A stretch of DNA of 64,000 bases from Chlorophyllum brunneum (lineage: Eukaryota > Basidiomycota > Agaricomycetes > Agaricales > Agaricaceae), in the NCBI GenBank assembly GCA_963576785.1, contig OY756140.1, forward strand, positions 1,736,001 through 1,800,000, read 5' to 3'. Position 1 is the first letter of the stretch; each line of letters begins with the position of its first letter. This document shows positions 47,301-58,984 of the stretch, piece by piece. The position numbers and the translations under genes were made by a program. Below the pieces are notes generated by a model. It was not told where the DNA came from and searched no databases. It saw only the letters and a program-made list of their open reading frames with translations.

Positions 47301-48626
47301 GATTAGGAGCCGGGCCAAGGAAGCTGATGATAAGCTCGCCGACACCTGATGACAGTCACTATCTATCTATGCATATTCACGAAGAGTAGCTCTCACTTTC
47401 ATCCTGTTCCGGGAATTCAACTGTTTCTTTGATCAATTTTGATGTGGGCAGCCTGTTAGCACTTGGCGTTTCCAAGAAAGGTCTTCTCCAACCAGGGGGT
47501 CGCGAGCCCTTATCTTGTCCGTGTGCAATGATGGTAGGCTCAACACGCTCCTGCACGACGTTGAGTAGAGAAGTAGTTCCACTAGAAAGCTTGCCAGTGA
47601 CGATTAGGGACAGATTATGTGGAGCGTAATAAGTAGAGTGGTATTGACGGACTGCATATGCGTAATTAAAGGCACGACAGTGAAACTCGCAAGACCAGGG
47701 GCTTACTTCGTTCTGGTGTCAAACGACGAAGGGCTTCCATAAGACCACCTGTTTCACTGCGATAAGCACTTCCAGGCGGATCTAGCAATCGTTGCAAACT
47801 TTGAAAGCGTCAACTAGATCGCCGGGTCTTAGTGAATGATACTCACCGAAGAGCCATGAGATCGCCTGAAGTATTCTCGCGTCCTTGCATTTCACTATAA
47901 ACCACACCAGAGTCCTGACCCTGTCCGTTAATGTGATGGACCTAACGGCAAGTCAGGGGTTAAAAAGGCGATGAAGTGTGAGGGAACTCAACCTCAGTAA
48001 CATAACTACAGGACTCGGATGAGATTCATGTATACCTCAGCAAGTCACGGAAGACTCACGCAGCATTAGTGATAGTGGGATAAAGAATATGATCGACATA
48101 GATTGGTAGCAATTGTAGGAATCCTTGTTCACCAGCCGTGGAGATCGTGTATGCTGTGTGGTCGGTATCCGTCCAGGCATTGGTACCGTTTGAGAAACCT
48201 CTGTTAGCAAGAAGATCAAGGATGCCTTTATGAGGGTATTTTTCAGAACCCATAAAAACCAAACTACAGGGGAATCAGCCGGATGTCCCTTGGATGGCGT
48301 CGTGTATATCCACATACTGTTCTAAAGTATGAGGGCATCCCGAATCATCGAAAACTGGAACACAGCAAGTGAGATGGCACGTCATGAGCGGTAATGTAAC
48401 GCTCACTTTCTGTTGCAATCACGAAGTATCCATTCACGATGGGAGCTAAAGACGAGTTGGTGGGCTGAATTATTAGTGGGGAAAGAAACCCACCGTCGTA
48501 ATCCAAGTGAACGACAGTGAGGCCAGTCCTCCGACTCCTCCACTTTGAGACGACGACATCGGTATAGTCAAGCTTGACGCGTTTTACAAGGTCGAAGTTA
48601 CCATGAAATTCAGTGACACTAGACAT
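44349..48626 (-). CDS. M16 family zinc metallopeptidase (YOL098C-like, M16C-type)
   Basis: Large pitrilysin-type protease of two homologous halves. Start at 48626: MSSVTEFHGNFDLVKRVKLD, YTDVVVSKWRSRRTGLTVV. The inverted zinc motif HxxEH is seen as HTLEH in PHTLEHLVFMGSEKYPHKG (split by an intron near 48300), followed by ANRGFSNGTNAWTDTDHTAY and the downstream Glu in VYSEMQGREN. The inter-domain region gives YYIHPPTVTVIGKPSAELAE, RLEKDERERIAQQIEMLGPE, characteristic of the YOL098C branch. The second half continues through about 20 exons to MVYGVTKGISTPGRAVRTP, DYGIELLTKYQDITKEDILK and a Ser/Asp tail at 44349. Catalytic residues look intact. Substrates unknown; related yeast proteins are cytosolic. 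Divergent from the NGL2-type gene, 310 bp between starts. Confidence 0.88.
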
Positions 48627-48936
48627 GGGCAAGCCTGAATTGGGTTTCCGAGGGAGAGTGTGGGCTTTCTGAATTCGGTAACCAACGTGGCCAAGGCGCC
48701 GAAATGGAGAGTAAGTCGGTGGGAAGGTCGAAGCTACGAGAGAGCTCCTGCACACACTCAACAGTCGTTGCATGCAACTCAAGTCTGCCCAAAGTCGAGG
48801 GAGTAGACGTCGCAGCAAGAGCTGTGGTTTGTGGCCGGTGTGTTGGCTTCCCGCGCGTCACATGCACAACCCCATCCCAAGAAATTTCCTCTCTGCCATC
48901 GCGAGAGGTGCACCCCGACTGCCTTCGCAACAACGA
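48627..48936. other. Divergent promoter of the M16 peptidase and NGL2-type genes
   Basis: 310 bp. Open frames run through it on both strands (for example 48772-49161 plus, continuous with the NGL2-type exon 1), so the nuclease could start further upstream than 48937. No clear core-promoter motif seen. Confidence 0.4.
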
Positions 48937-50654
48937 ATGTCAACTCGCAATGCTTACCAGCCCACACAGCGGGAACTTGCGACGGCCCAAGCCAAAAAAG
49001 CAGAACGTCTCAAAAGGAAACAAGCCAAAGTGGAGGCTCACGATCCTATCGATGCTCCACGCACTATCATACAACGGCCTTGGCTGTCGGTCCCCACTGA
49101 CAAGTCTTCCAAATGTTGCTCAACTGTGAAGGTATTTACATGGAATGTGAGCACAGACTAATCGGCCCCTTCCTTGAGTATTCCTCATGTTGCCCCAGCT
49201 TTTGGCCCAGTGTCTAGTTCGTACGTCAGCTGGTCTATTCTCGCTTGTAAACTGGTTCAATCGGATATGGTTCAGGACGTGAATTGTTTCCTACGAGTAA
49301 TTGTCTGAAGGCCGGACAGAGAGAGAAAATGCTTCGGGACGAGCTGCTCTTCCCGGATGCTGACATCCTTTGCCTTCAGGTATATCTTCGCATTCGCCAG
49401 CGCCCCATCACTCACAGCGGAATATTCAGGAAGTCGACCGCCTCGAGAAAGTCCTTCCAATTCTCGACCAAGCTGGCTACTCTCATAGATATGCTGCTGG
49501 TAGAGGCAAGAAGCACGGGTGTCTGATTGCCTTCAAGAGGCGGCTTCTTGAGCAGACACATGAGCGAGTAGTCTTCTATGATAGACAGCCTATCAGAAAT
49601 GCAGGAGACGAAAGAGCCCGGTGTGGGCACAGCTTCCAGACCAGAAACATAGGCTTGATACTAGCCCTGCGTTTCCGGGACGATCCGACCAACGGTGTCA
49701 TCATAGCTACAACCCACCTCTTTTGGCACCCCAAGTTGTATTCGTACTTCATCTCCTCTATTCACTGACTGACTATTCTTAGATATACCTACGAGCGAGC
49801 GAGGTAAACACATCAGCTGGTATCTTCCTGTACCATCCTGACGTGCTGTCAGGCAGGCTGGGATTCTTATCAGGGAAGTCCTCGATTTGCAGAGAGGTCA
49901 AACCGCTGGGGGTTGGCCTTGCGCCATAGCAGGAGGTACCTACCGATACTCTCATATCACCACTCCTATTGACACTGGCGCCTGGCCCACTAGATTTCAA
50001 TTGCCCCCCCAGTGATGCGGCTTACTCTTTACTGACTGGTCAGCCTCTAAATGATGAGCAGAAGGACCGACTTTCTCTTTCCCGTGTCACGCACATCTCT
50101 GTCGACTCTACTGTTCCAAAAACCCGAACCACCCCGGAAAAAACGGGAGGCGAATCGGAGCAATCTGACCCAGATCGGGTGATTACCAATGCACGCAATG
50201 CAATAGATGCAGACGGCCTATTGAACGACGAAGAACTGGTCACCCTGTTTGAGCAAGGGCATCAATTACGAAGTGCATACGACGAAGGCCTATCACAAAT
50301 CCAAAATGCTAATGTCGCCATTTACGGTGAACGTGGCCTTCTTCAAAGTACTCAGCCAGGATTCTATGAACCCGCTTACACAAGCTACACGCATTACTGG
50401 AAATCTGTACTAGGTGCGTGAACTCTCTATTAACATCACTGCTGCGGTATTGATGGTTGCCAGATTACATATTTTTCATTCCACCCCAAGGTCAATCCCT
50501 AGATGTCACAAGCCTCATGGCCCCTCACCGCACCGAAGACTTCGGCGCTGGCCTACCATTGAAGGGTGTTTGCGCCAGTGATCATGTTTCTCTGGCCGCA
50601 GAGCTATCGTGGGCGAAGTCTATCAACCAAAGGAAAAGCAGCGATAGTAATTAA
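48937..50654 (+). CDS. NGL2: Endonuclease/exonuclease/phosphatase-family RNA exonuclease, NGL2 type
   Basis: Ccr4-like Mg-dependent 3' exonuclease; yeast Ngl2 trims the 5.8S rRNA 3' end. Chosen start MSTRNAYQPTQRELATAQAK at 48937, followed by a Lys-rich segment KKAERLKRKQAKVE, likely a nuclear signal. The EEP core opens VKVFTWN (catalytic Asn), then after an intron or two LFPTSNCLKAGQREKMLRDE and DADILCLQEVDR with the catalytic Glu. Next: GYSHRYAAGRGKKHGCLIAF, NIGLILALRF, VIIATTHLFWHPK (catalytic His), IAGDFNCPPSDAAY-type sequence around 49985 (Asp and Asn), and a final CASDHVSLAAELSW (SDH motif). Stop at 50654. A disordered insert (SVDSTVPKTRTTPEKTGGE) lies before the last block. All active-site motifs are present; the start codon is the main doubt. 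Confidence 0.87.
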
Positions 50655-50769
50655 ACGAATGTGGACAGAGACTGTAGAAAGTTCGATGATGCATGTACGA
50701 TAGTAAATTGAAACTAATTATATTCTATAAGCCCCAAAACCTCAAAGCCACAAAATCCACCGCAACCAC

Positions 50770-53700
50770 CTAACGTGATCGATCGGAGCCTGCCAGAAGG
50801 CTATCGAAAAGACCACCAGCAGAAGACTCATTCCTGAGCTGAATCATGTAGATAACACCTGTCCTTGCACCTCGGTCGCTAAGCTCAATAGCCACACCCG
50901 TCTTTCCAACACGCTCTACTCCATCCGTAAGAACAATAGTCGAAACAAGGATAGTCTTGTTCTTGTCATCTCCTTCAACAACTAGCTGCTTGACATTGGT
51001 AACGTCTTGGCGGTATAGTTTGAGCTTGCCGGAACCAAGTGATTTCCACTGCGCATGCTGCTGCTGCAGGAAGACCTTACACTTCATTTGCGCAGAAATC
51101 CTGGAAGTCAAAGGTCCTGCAAGTTGCGGAGTCTGGGGAACTGGGGATCCAGGAGGACTCGGTGCATCAAAAGGTGAATCGGCTACAGAGACGGCTCTAG
51201 CATTGGCGGAAGGTAACAGTGGGTGGGGATGGGGGGTTTGAAGAGTTGTAAGGGAGCTGGTCCGGGACATGGAGGGGGTGAATCCACCAGGCATTGATGG
51301 CAGGGGTGGAGCAGGCAATGGTTGATCAAATTGAGAGTACTGGGAAGCGAGAGAACGGGCCGACGGCGTTTTCCTGATTCCAGTGTGTTGCATCGGTGGG
51401 TCGGAAGGAGGCCGGTGAGGCTGAGCGCCAGGAGATGGTCCGTAGGGACTGCTGTGCGGTGGTGCATTGAGTGGTCCGCCGGGCGCTGGCCCAGAGTGAT
51501 GGTGAGGTCTACCAGGCATGGGACCGCCGTGCGGTGGTGGGCCCACCGGATGAGAGTTAGCCATGTGCGGTGAACCCCCCGAGTGTTGGGGCCCGGCCAT
51601 ATGAGGGTGGCCATGCGGGGCACTGTGAGGACTGGGTATATGAGGACCAGGTATATGGGAAGGACCGAAGCCAGGTCCATTTCGAGGACCCGACTGGAAG
51701 CTTGTGCTTCTTGCAGGGGGTGGAATATGACCCGGTCCGAAGGGAGGGTGGTTTGAAAACGCCTGGACTGACGCAGACGGATGCATATTGTTGGATGCAG
51801 GTAAACCAGGATGAGGGAAGGAGCGGCCAACAGGTGGTGAAGGACCATCCATTCGCATCCGGTTCATGCTATCAACCAAGTTGGCATCCGGAGGAGGCGA
51901 CCTCATTGAAGGTCCTCCTGAAAGACCGTGGTTATCTGAACTCTGAGGTGACTCGACACGTGAAATGGGTGAGTTTCTGTTTGAGCCAGATGGATCAGTA
52001 CGATTTAAAAACACGGGGTTGATGGGTGGTACAGGAGGCGGGGGGCTCTTTGCAGGGGGGGGGACTGTGGAAGCCAATCAGCGAACGGGGGAGCGGGAAA
52101 TGACCAGGGGCGAACTCACGAGATGATGAAAAATCGATGCACTCCTTCAAATGATCACTCAGAGTATTGCGAGCTTCAACAGAGGTGAGCTCCAGTGTAA
52201 GGAACTCCTTCCGCATGATTGCAACCTGGAGGGCATTAACTAACAAATGCATGAGCACAGTGGAAAGAAACGCGTTCGAAGGTATGCAAACCTTGTCCAT
52301 CAATATCAACCACACGAAGCACCTTCCCAGCGAGGGGAGGGTAACATAGCCACATGTCAGCCCCTTGGGCCGCATGTTGCGCCCGCTCCTCCGGAGACAT
52401 TTTGTCGCATACCAAAAACAAGTCAGAGAGTAAGAATATATGTCCCTGACGATGGACGATTTCTTCGGTTGTATTCCTCGGGACGAACCGAATAACAACA
52501 TCTGCTGAGAACCTTATCTCCCGGGTGAAGGTGAGTGTTGGAGGATTCATGTGCAAATTAACGACCTAAGAAGAGGATCAGCTCGTCATAGGTAGTGTGG
52601 AGAAGGCGCTACTTTACCTTTGGTTTCAGGGTGAAAATATCCAACGTCCGATCGGTTTTCAGGCGCCTCTCAAGTTCAGATATGGGCATACACAGCGTGG
52701 AAGTAGATCCCCTACTGGCTGTTGTGGCCTCAGTCTCCTGAGATGTCCGATTCCTATAGTTTGTTGACTAAGAGTTTACTGAGGTGCACAAAAAGGTCTT
52801 ACCCGTCAGAAACACTTCCTTCCGGTGGAGAACCTACATCACTCTCAGAAGCCCGCTGAGACTGGGTTGCAGGCGCGACGGGAGGAAGGATAGGGGGTGA
52901 ATCTTTGGATCTAGTGTCGATGACTACTTCGTCCTCAGTTTCTGAAATAGGGTGAGAAATTTCCGATGCCATCCCAGCTCGGATGGAACATCTTGATTCC
53001 ACAACTCCCAGAAGGAACTCGAGTGTGTCCAGCGCACCGACGAGTAAACGATAGTCACTTCGACCCGGTTCTGTCGTTTTGAGCAAGCGACTATAGAGTT
53101 TCTTGTAATATTTCAATCGAGCTTTTGGGAGTAGAAAGAGGTCATCCAAAGTCCAAGTCCGAGATTCTAGTGTGGGAGGCGGAGGACAAGAGGTGGAGAA
53201 GGCGGCGAGTGCGGGAGCTAGTCTGGGATTTGACTGGACAGGCTCCCATAGGTCAAAACCGGAACAGTATTTTGTGCAATAAGTGGTATAAGGTCCCCTA
53301 AGGTCATCGATCTGATTTCCCAAGACTTAAATCAAGTCATCAACACATCAGGGCGGAGACCTACCCAGCGCATCAAAAGGTCTCCAAGGGCTTTGGGTGA
53401 AGACGGGTTGGTGCCTATTTCCTTCAGTTTCTAAGTAGCGGCTGCAGGTTACTTGATGGAGAGAGCTGTGGCTACACAAGAAGCTCACCGAATAGAGACT
53501 ACGATTGGCCTTGTAAACACTTTCAATGCTGCGGAACATCGTGTCGAGGTCATGGGGAGGAAGGTTGTTCCGAGACCAAGCAGCAGCTACTTTCTGGTAC
53601 CCCAAGTGAATAATGAGTTGGAATGAAGCAGGTGATGATGCCTTACGCGGATGACGCCCGTCAACTGGTCGACATACTGCTTTTCCGTATCGATAAGATC

Positions 53701-54057
53701 GTTGAGAGGATTTGTTTTCCTAGGTTGGTTCTCGGGGCTCAAAGGAGGGTTGGGAGAGACAGGGGTCGTGGGAGTTAAAGGAATGGCAAGAGCTAAGGCG
53801 CAACAGCCTGAGGTGGATGGTACGGTCAGCATAGAGAAATGTGCACACCTGCATCAAACGCTGATGAAGGACCTGCGGCGAACTGAAAGAGAATGAGTTT
53901 GCTGTGTCGAAGAAAACGGGAAAAGGAAGACCTTTGGAGGGGGGGGAGGGACACCGATGGCGTCGCGAGGTTCATGGGGGATGGGAGGGAGTGCGTCGTC
54001 CCTGGTTGCTGGCGAAGCGAGAGAGGGTGGTCGTTGGTGGAGAGGAAGGTCGTTCAT
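50770..54057 (-). CDS. RhoGEF (DH-PH) with proline/histidine-rich linker and C-terminal PH-like domain
   Basis: Guanine-nucleotide exchange factor for Rho/Cdc42 GTPases. Start at 54057: MNDLPLHQRPPSLASPATRD, Pro-rich. The DH domain includes NPLNDLIDTEKQYVDQLTGV, IRKVAAAWSRNNLPPHDLDT, MFRSIESVYKANRSLYSKL, IDDLRGPYTTYCTKYCSGFD, and TLDDLFLLPKARLKYYKKLY with SRLLKTTEPGRSDYRLL. The PH domain follows: FTREIRFSADVVIRFVPRN, GHIFLLSDLFLVCDKM, LCYPPLAGKVLRVVDIDGQ, REFLTLELTSVEARNTLSDH. Then comes a ~260-residue Pro/His/Gly-rich disordered linker (HIPGPHIPSPHSAPHGHPH) and a C-terminal globular part CKVFLQQQHAQWKSLGSGKL, KLYRQDVTNVKQLVVEGDD resembling a second PH/RanBD-like fold. Stop at 50770. About eight introns. 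Confidence 0.87.
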
Positions 54058-54177
54058 TCGTGATGTGTGGAGAAGAGAAGGGAAGCCAGGGAAAGAGCCA
54101 GAGTCCGACAGTGGCTGGCTAGACGGCGGCAAATTTGAAGTCTTGATGCAGCCTCCGTCCACTTTCCCCTCCTCACA

Positions 54178-54184
54178 TCACGTG
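54178..54184. promoter_or_regulatory. TCACGTG E-box between RhoGEF and a divergent gene
   Basis: TCACGTG located 43 bp upstream of the plus-strand start at 54227 and 121 bp upstream of the RhoGEF start at 54057. With only 169 bp between the two start codons the site could serve both genes. Confidence 0.4.
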
Positions 54185-54226
54185 CCTCCGTCTCAGCATA
54201 CCCCACCATTTGCCGGAACACTGACC

Positions 54227-55114
54227 ATGTCCGACACCCAGATTGCGCCCCCCACCCCCTCCTTCAACTACAATGTCCGATGGATGACCCGCACCTTCAA
54301 TACCCGCGCAAACGTCGAAGCTCTCCTTGGCCCAGAACACGCCGCAGGTAACATTAGCAGCCACGACTACGAAGCTGCCCTCGCGTTCTTGCCTGGCCTT
54401 CATCGCTACTATGGCGTCAGTATCCTGGTCTTCTGCACAGTTTTTACCCTTTTGTTCACTCAATGTTGCAGTTACTTTTATCCTCAGCCGCCCTCTCGGC
54501 AGTCTACGTATTTCGGAAACCCTCCTGGTCCCAAATGCGTATGTTGGGTGTAGCCACTGGTAGCGCGTTCGCCTCCCTCGCTCTCGGCAATGCATTGACA
54601 CTCAAATCCCATTTTGACTTTGTTCGCTCCCTGAACAATACGGGTGAATTTGCAAGAGTAATTGACCGCATCCAAAAGCAAAGTGGCCTGCCACTACCTG
54701 GCGGCCCGATCATCCAACGAAAATACGAAATTGAAGAAGCATTACACGGTAACACAGAAGAACGCCAAGGTCATTATCACCTGCCTTTCCAGCCATTCCT
54801 CGCTTGAACTCAATTCTATTTATCCAGACTTTGTAGCAATAGAAGCCATGGCAACTCCCCTACAACAACGACCAAAACCACAAGGATCTACGCAACAAAA
54901 GCAACCCTCGAGTAAATGGGACCAAATTCGGGCTGTCAATGCTGCTGCTTCTACTTCATCAACATGGGACGCCCTCCGTCAGAAGCATGAGAAATTTCAA
55001 GTCCAGAAACATGGGAACCACTCGCCAAGTGCAGACGACCGTGCTACTGAACAAGCACGGTTCGATGCGCTGCTAGAGAAGGAACGAAATCTTGGCTCCC
55101 AGGATCTACGCTAG
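54227..55114 (+). CDS. Uncharacterised small membrane protein
   Basis: Three exons, ~210 residues. Exon 1 from 54227: MSDTQIAPPTPSFNYNVRWM, TRTFNTRANVEALLGPEHAA, ALAFLPGLHRYYG. An intron (GTCAGT...TTGCAG, about 54415-54470) leads to hydrophobic LLLSSAALSAVYVFRKPSWS and MLGVATGSAFASLALGNALT, two probable membrane segments, then SLNNTGEFARVIDRIQKQSG and IIQRKYEIEEALHGNTEERQ. A second intron joins DFVAIEAMATPLQQRPKPQG, and the soluble tail ends LLEKERNLGSQDLR at 55114. A pair of short membrane helices with Gly/Ala packing motifs and a charged tail resembles small mitochondrial or ER proteins, but no presequence is evident. I do not recognise the family. Divergent from RhoGEF, convergent with the Zn2Cys6 gene. 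Confidence 0.78.
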
Positions 55115-55258
55115 TAGTGAAGCAGAGCAAGTCCAAAGTTTACATACAAGTTTATATGTAAGTCGACAAGTACACCACATATTCAAATCCACAAGCAAAT
55201 TCGAACGGTAACTACGGTCCAAACTGTGTCAGGTATCATCAACAATGGATTGGGTATT

Positions 55259-58113
55259 TTACTTTGAAAAGCTTGAGCGCATATCGGATTCCACCTCAAG
55301 TGTCGACGGAACACTCGGTGGTGTTAGATTTCCGGTTGGCCAGATGGGCACTATCCCATTTTTGTTGAGAACTGCTGTGGGGTTGCTTGACGATGGCCGT
55401 GTGTCGAATGGGGGACTCACAGGTAACGGTGGCTGTACACCCGAAGCTTCGCTGGGAGATTCCTGGTTCACTTCGTCCTTTTTGAAGAGCGAGTGATGAG
55501 AGAACGGATACAACGGCACGCCGACTTGCAGGGGTTGCTTCTGTCCTGTCAAACGAACTATCTCTCTCATAAGACCTTGAAGTAATCGTTCCTGACGCGC
55601 TACAGCGCAATCAGCTCTGGAAAATCAGGCCATAAGCTGGAATCCTACGTACTGCCAATAGGGGATCGCTGGCCGTATTCCATCATCGCAAATCTGTCAT
55701 GCGTGGCGTCGGCTATCTGAATAATTTTCAAAACCTTACAACGCACCTCAACACATTTATTTCACCCCAAACAGTCGATTCTCGTTCGGTGTCGTTGATC
55801 TCGATGAAATATTTGCATAGCTGGACTTGTACCACAGCGGCGAGATACCAACAAATCTAGACCAACGTTCGACATGGGATTAGGAACCATATTGATTGCG
55901 TCAGGCGGAAGGACAAACCGTCACAAACGGATGTAATCTCGTGATGTCGAGTGATGTTGCAGTCAGGGCATAGTAAGCGCTCAAAATAGCTCTTGCTGCC
56001 ATGATACACCTCGCAGTGGAAATGTTGTTGGGATCTGTGAAGTCAATATACGGGTTGTGTAGTGTGATCACAGCACTATCAACCTTCAACTGAGTGGACA
56101 ATTAGCCAAAGAGAACACAAAACTCACGCATGTGGAATGATGTGGACCATGTACAAATCAGTGTCAAGAGTGCTCCCCTCGGGTGCGTCGGTCACCCCAG
56201 TGTTGTTTTTATACATCTGGGGCAAATTCTCTAAGAAGTCGTGATAGACCAGTTTGTCCAGGTTATCGAAGCCTTCTAGAAAGAAAGGGTTCTGGTTCTT
56301 GCTGGGCGCCGTTGGTGCCCGCAAGTTGCCCCGCACATTGTAATCCGTCACCCTTCCGAACAACATGACCGCCTTGATGAGCAAAAGGAAAGAGTCCGTG
56401 TACTGTGGCGGATGGCGGGTGAAAACATCAGGCGCAGAGAGGTCTTGAGGGTTACTAGGAACAGCAAGCTAGAGGAATCATGTGGATAGTTGAGAACAAT
56501 AGTGATCGGTAAGAATCATGCAACCGCTCACCTCTGACTCAAAATCTGTTGTCCTTAAGGGGAGTTCAGTCCCCAAGTCCCGTTCATCAACCGCATGTAT
56601 CCAGCCTCCCACAGAAGCGATGCGATCAAAGATAATGGTCATCCACCAAGTCCGCCGCCTTGACTCCAAGTCTCGAAGATCCTTTGGTGGCGCCAGATAA
56701 GCCCCTGGTGAATTGTTACCGTGGGTTGAGAAAGTCCCGGGATAATTAAGGCGAAGAGGGATTGCGACGCGAGTCTGAAATGCCGCAAAAATCCAAACTT
56801 CCACCCAGCGGCCTTCCTGGTAAAAGTACCACGACAGCAAAATACAAGCTTGCATAACGGAGAAAATGTCTTCTCCACTAGCCATTGTCTTGTCAATGTA
56901 CTGCCGGGTTTTACTAGCATGGAACTCGGCAAATTGATCGCGCCGGGTACCGTCAGGCATCGTTACAACATTTTGCGGCGACCAGCGCGAGGCCGCTGCA
57001 CACTGAAAGCAAAAATGAGGCGTCAGCAAGGCAAACGTGATGATTGATAAGACTTTACAATTGCATGTAAAATAGCGGAATGAGGGAATCCCGGGTCCCT
57101 CGGTGACAAGCGCATAGATGCTAGAAATGATGGTCGATGGAGCACCCTCGAGCCACAAGGGTCACAACGGAAAAAGACATCAACACTACACAAACTTGGT
57201 GAAACGTCCTGATGCTCCCCGGGCTAGTAGACTCACTAATGGTTCAACGTGTTAGGATCAGGCAAATCTGGGTTCCAACCAGAAAAAAGTAGGTCCATGA
57301 ATGGATCAGAACCAGGCTTCGGTAGTGTTGCGAGCTCCGGACTCCCACTGTCGCTACGAACCTGTTGTTGCGGACTGTCCGGTGTTATCAAATTCATCAT
57401 AGTAATAGACGCTTGAGGGAGACTGATTCCACTAGCACTCGAAGTGGGGCGAGTGAGAGACGAGGGCGCGGAGGTTTGGGAAGTAGGCGACAATGTGCTG
57501 AGGTTCGAATGGTGTTGGTTTGGTGTAATGGACCGTGATTGTGCCTGTTCTTTCTCAAAGAGCTGGTTCTTGAGACGGGCTATCGGGACATAAGCCAATA
57601 TCAGATGATAAACCTGGAGGAGCGACCTACAAACTTCGTCCTCCAATTGACGTATCTTTTCCACCGGGTCTGTGTCCGGTGCAAGTGATAATCCCTCTAC
57701 TGGATCATAGGAGCACTGTGGCTCCGTTGGATGCCTAACATGGACATTCAGAATCTGAATATCCAAGATTACGACAATGACCTACGCGTATCCAATAGGT
57801 GCTGGCACGCTAACCAACGCCTGCCACTGTCTACAACTTCCAATTCAGTGCTAGGGCAAGATCTTAAGAGACCAAACTCACTTCACACAAGTTCCACAGT
57901 GCGGTCGTGCAGCGTCACATTTCTACTAAACCGCTTCATTTTTTCACTCCAACAGCAGAGTTCAGGAGAAACGCACCAGTTTTCGTTTCCGACATGACCG
58001 GCACGCCTAGAATCGAAGAGTACTCAGTGGATCGTTGATGGTCGTTATACCATGTAGCTCACCTGGTTCCGTCGCAGTGCTGGCCTTGTGGATGTCGTAG
58101 CAGCCTTTGGCAT
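55259..58113 (-). CDS. Zn2Cys6 (Gal4-type) fungal transcription factor
   Basis: Start at 58113: MPKAATTSTRPALRRNQ, then after an intron ACRSCRKRKL and, after a second, KCDAARPHCGTC, giving the complete six-cysteine binuclear zinc cluster. A spacer and dimerisation helix follow (PVEKIRQLEDEVCRLKNQLF, across an intron in 57640-57580), then a Ser/Thr/Pro-rich stretch. The fungal-specific transcription factor domain includes SVMQACILLSWYFYQEGRWV, AFQTRVAIPLRLNYPG, ESRRRTWWMTIIFDRIASVG and GWIHAVDERDLGTELPL. The C-terminal half is helical, ending in a Ser/Pro-rich tail (PPSVPSTLEVESDMRSSFSK) at 55259. About ten introns. No cluster of metabolic genes adjoins it, so target genes cannot be guessed. 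The adjacent region 58114-58984 would hold its promoter. Confidence 0.9.
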
Positions 58114-58984
58114 ACTTCAGATTGCCAGAGATATTGGTTGTGGCTCGCAACAAACTTGAGTACTGAGTACTGATAGAAGGGCTGCCGATGTTCTCAGCTG
58201 TTTGACAGGTGAATAAACGCCGAATCCGAATACTGATGAATATCCAGACAAATATTCGTAAAGGCTGTCACAGGTGGACAGGCCGATGAATGGGAGCCAA
58301 GGTAATGTAAGGTGCAAGGGCTGGAGAAGAACTGGAGACGAGTTGGGCGGGCGCTCATAGCAAGGACTTTCCCTATATAACACATCAAGTCACGAATGTC
58401 CATGAGACCCCCCAAACTTGTCAGCGAATACATGAACGCTCGGCATCAGTCCACCGGCCGCTCTATTCTCACAGTTCAGCATGGGCGATGCCAAGCCGTG
58501 CAAGCTTGATTCTGAAGACTACGCCGGAGAAATTTAATCACCCTGAGCAACGGGAACATTCACGGCAAGCGCTAGGCCGGTCGTTCCGCTACAGGTCTTG
58601 TCACAGTGTATCGAGCATGTTTCAAGTGTGTACTGGTAACCATTACTTACCAAGAGGGCAGTCGAACACGAGCGAGCTTTGACCAGTAACAGTTTCACAT
58701 CTGGTGTTGGAAATCGTCATGATTATAGCCATTCGACGGCCTAGATTAGGATTCCTCAGACTACAAAGGTCTTTTGTATACCTGCGCCAAGATCGTCGCC
58801 CTGGACTGGATCACTGACTTGCATCCTTGTCTGGTCCAGCTCGGAACTTTCCATCGTGATATTATAACTAGAGGATGTAACAACACGGGTCAGCGGTAAT
58901 ACACGACTAGGTATTGAAGGCACTAGGAGCTTTATGACCTGGACAAAATCAGGATGATCCAAAAGCTTTGAAAGGAGAGACAAT
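58114..58984. other. 871-bp region between the Zn2Cys6 factor and the YjbQ-like gene
   Basis: Mostly without supported genes; it should contain the promoter of the Zn2Cys6 gene and the 3' UTR of the YjbQ-like gene. It includes one notably protein-like minus-strand frame (58983-58756) discussed among the findings. Plus-strand frame 58488-58682 has no continuation. Confidence 0.4.
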
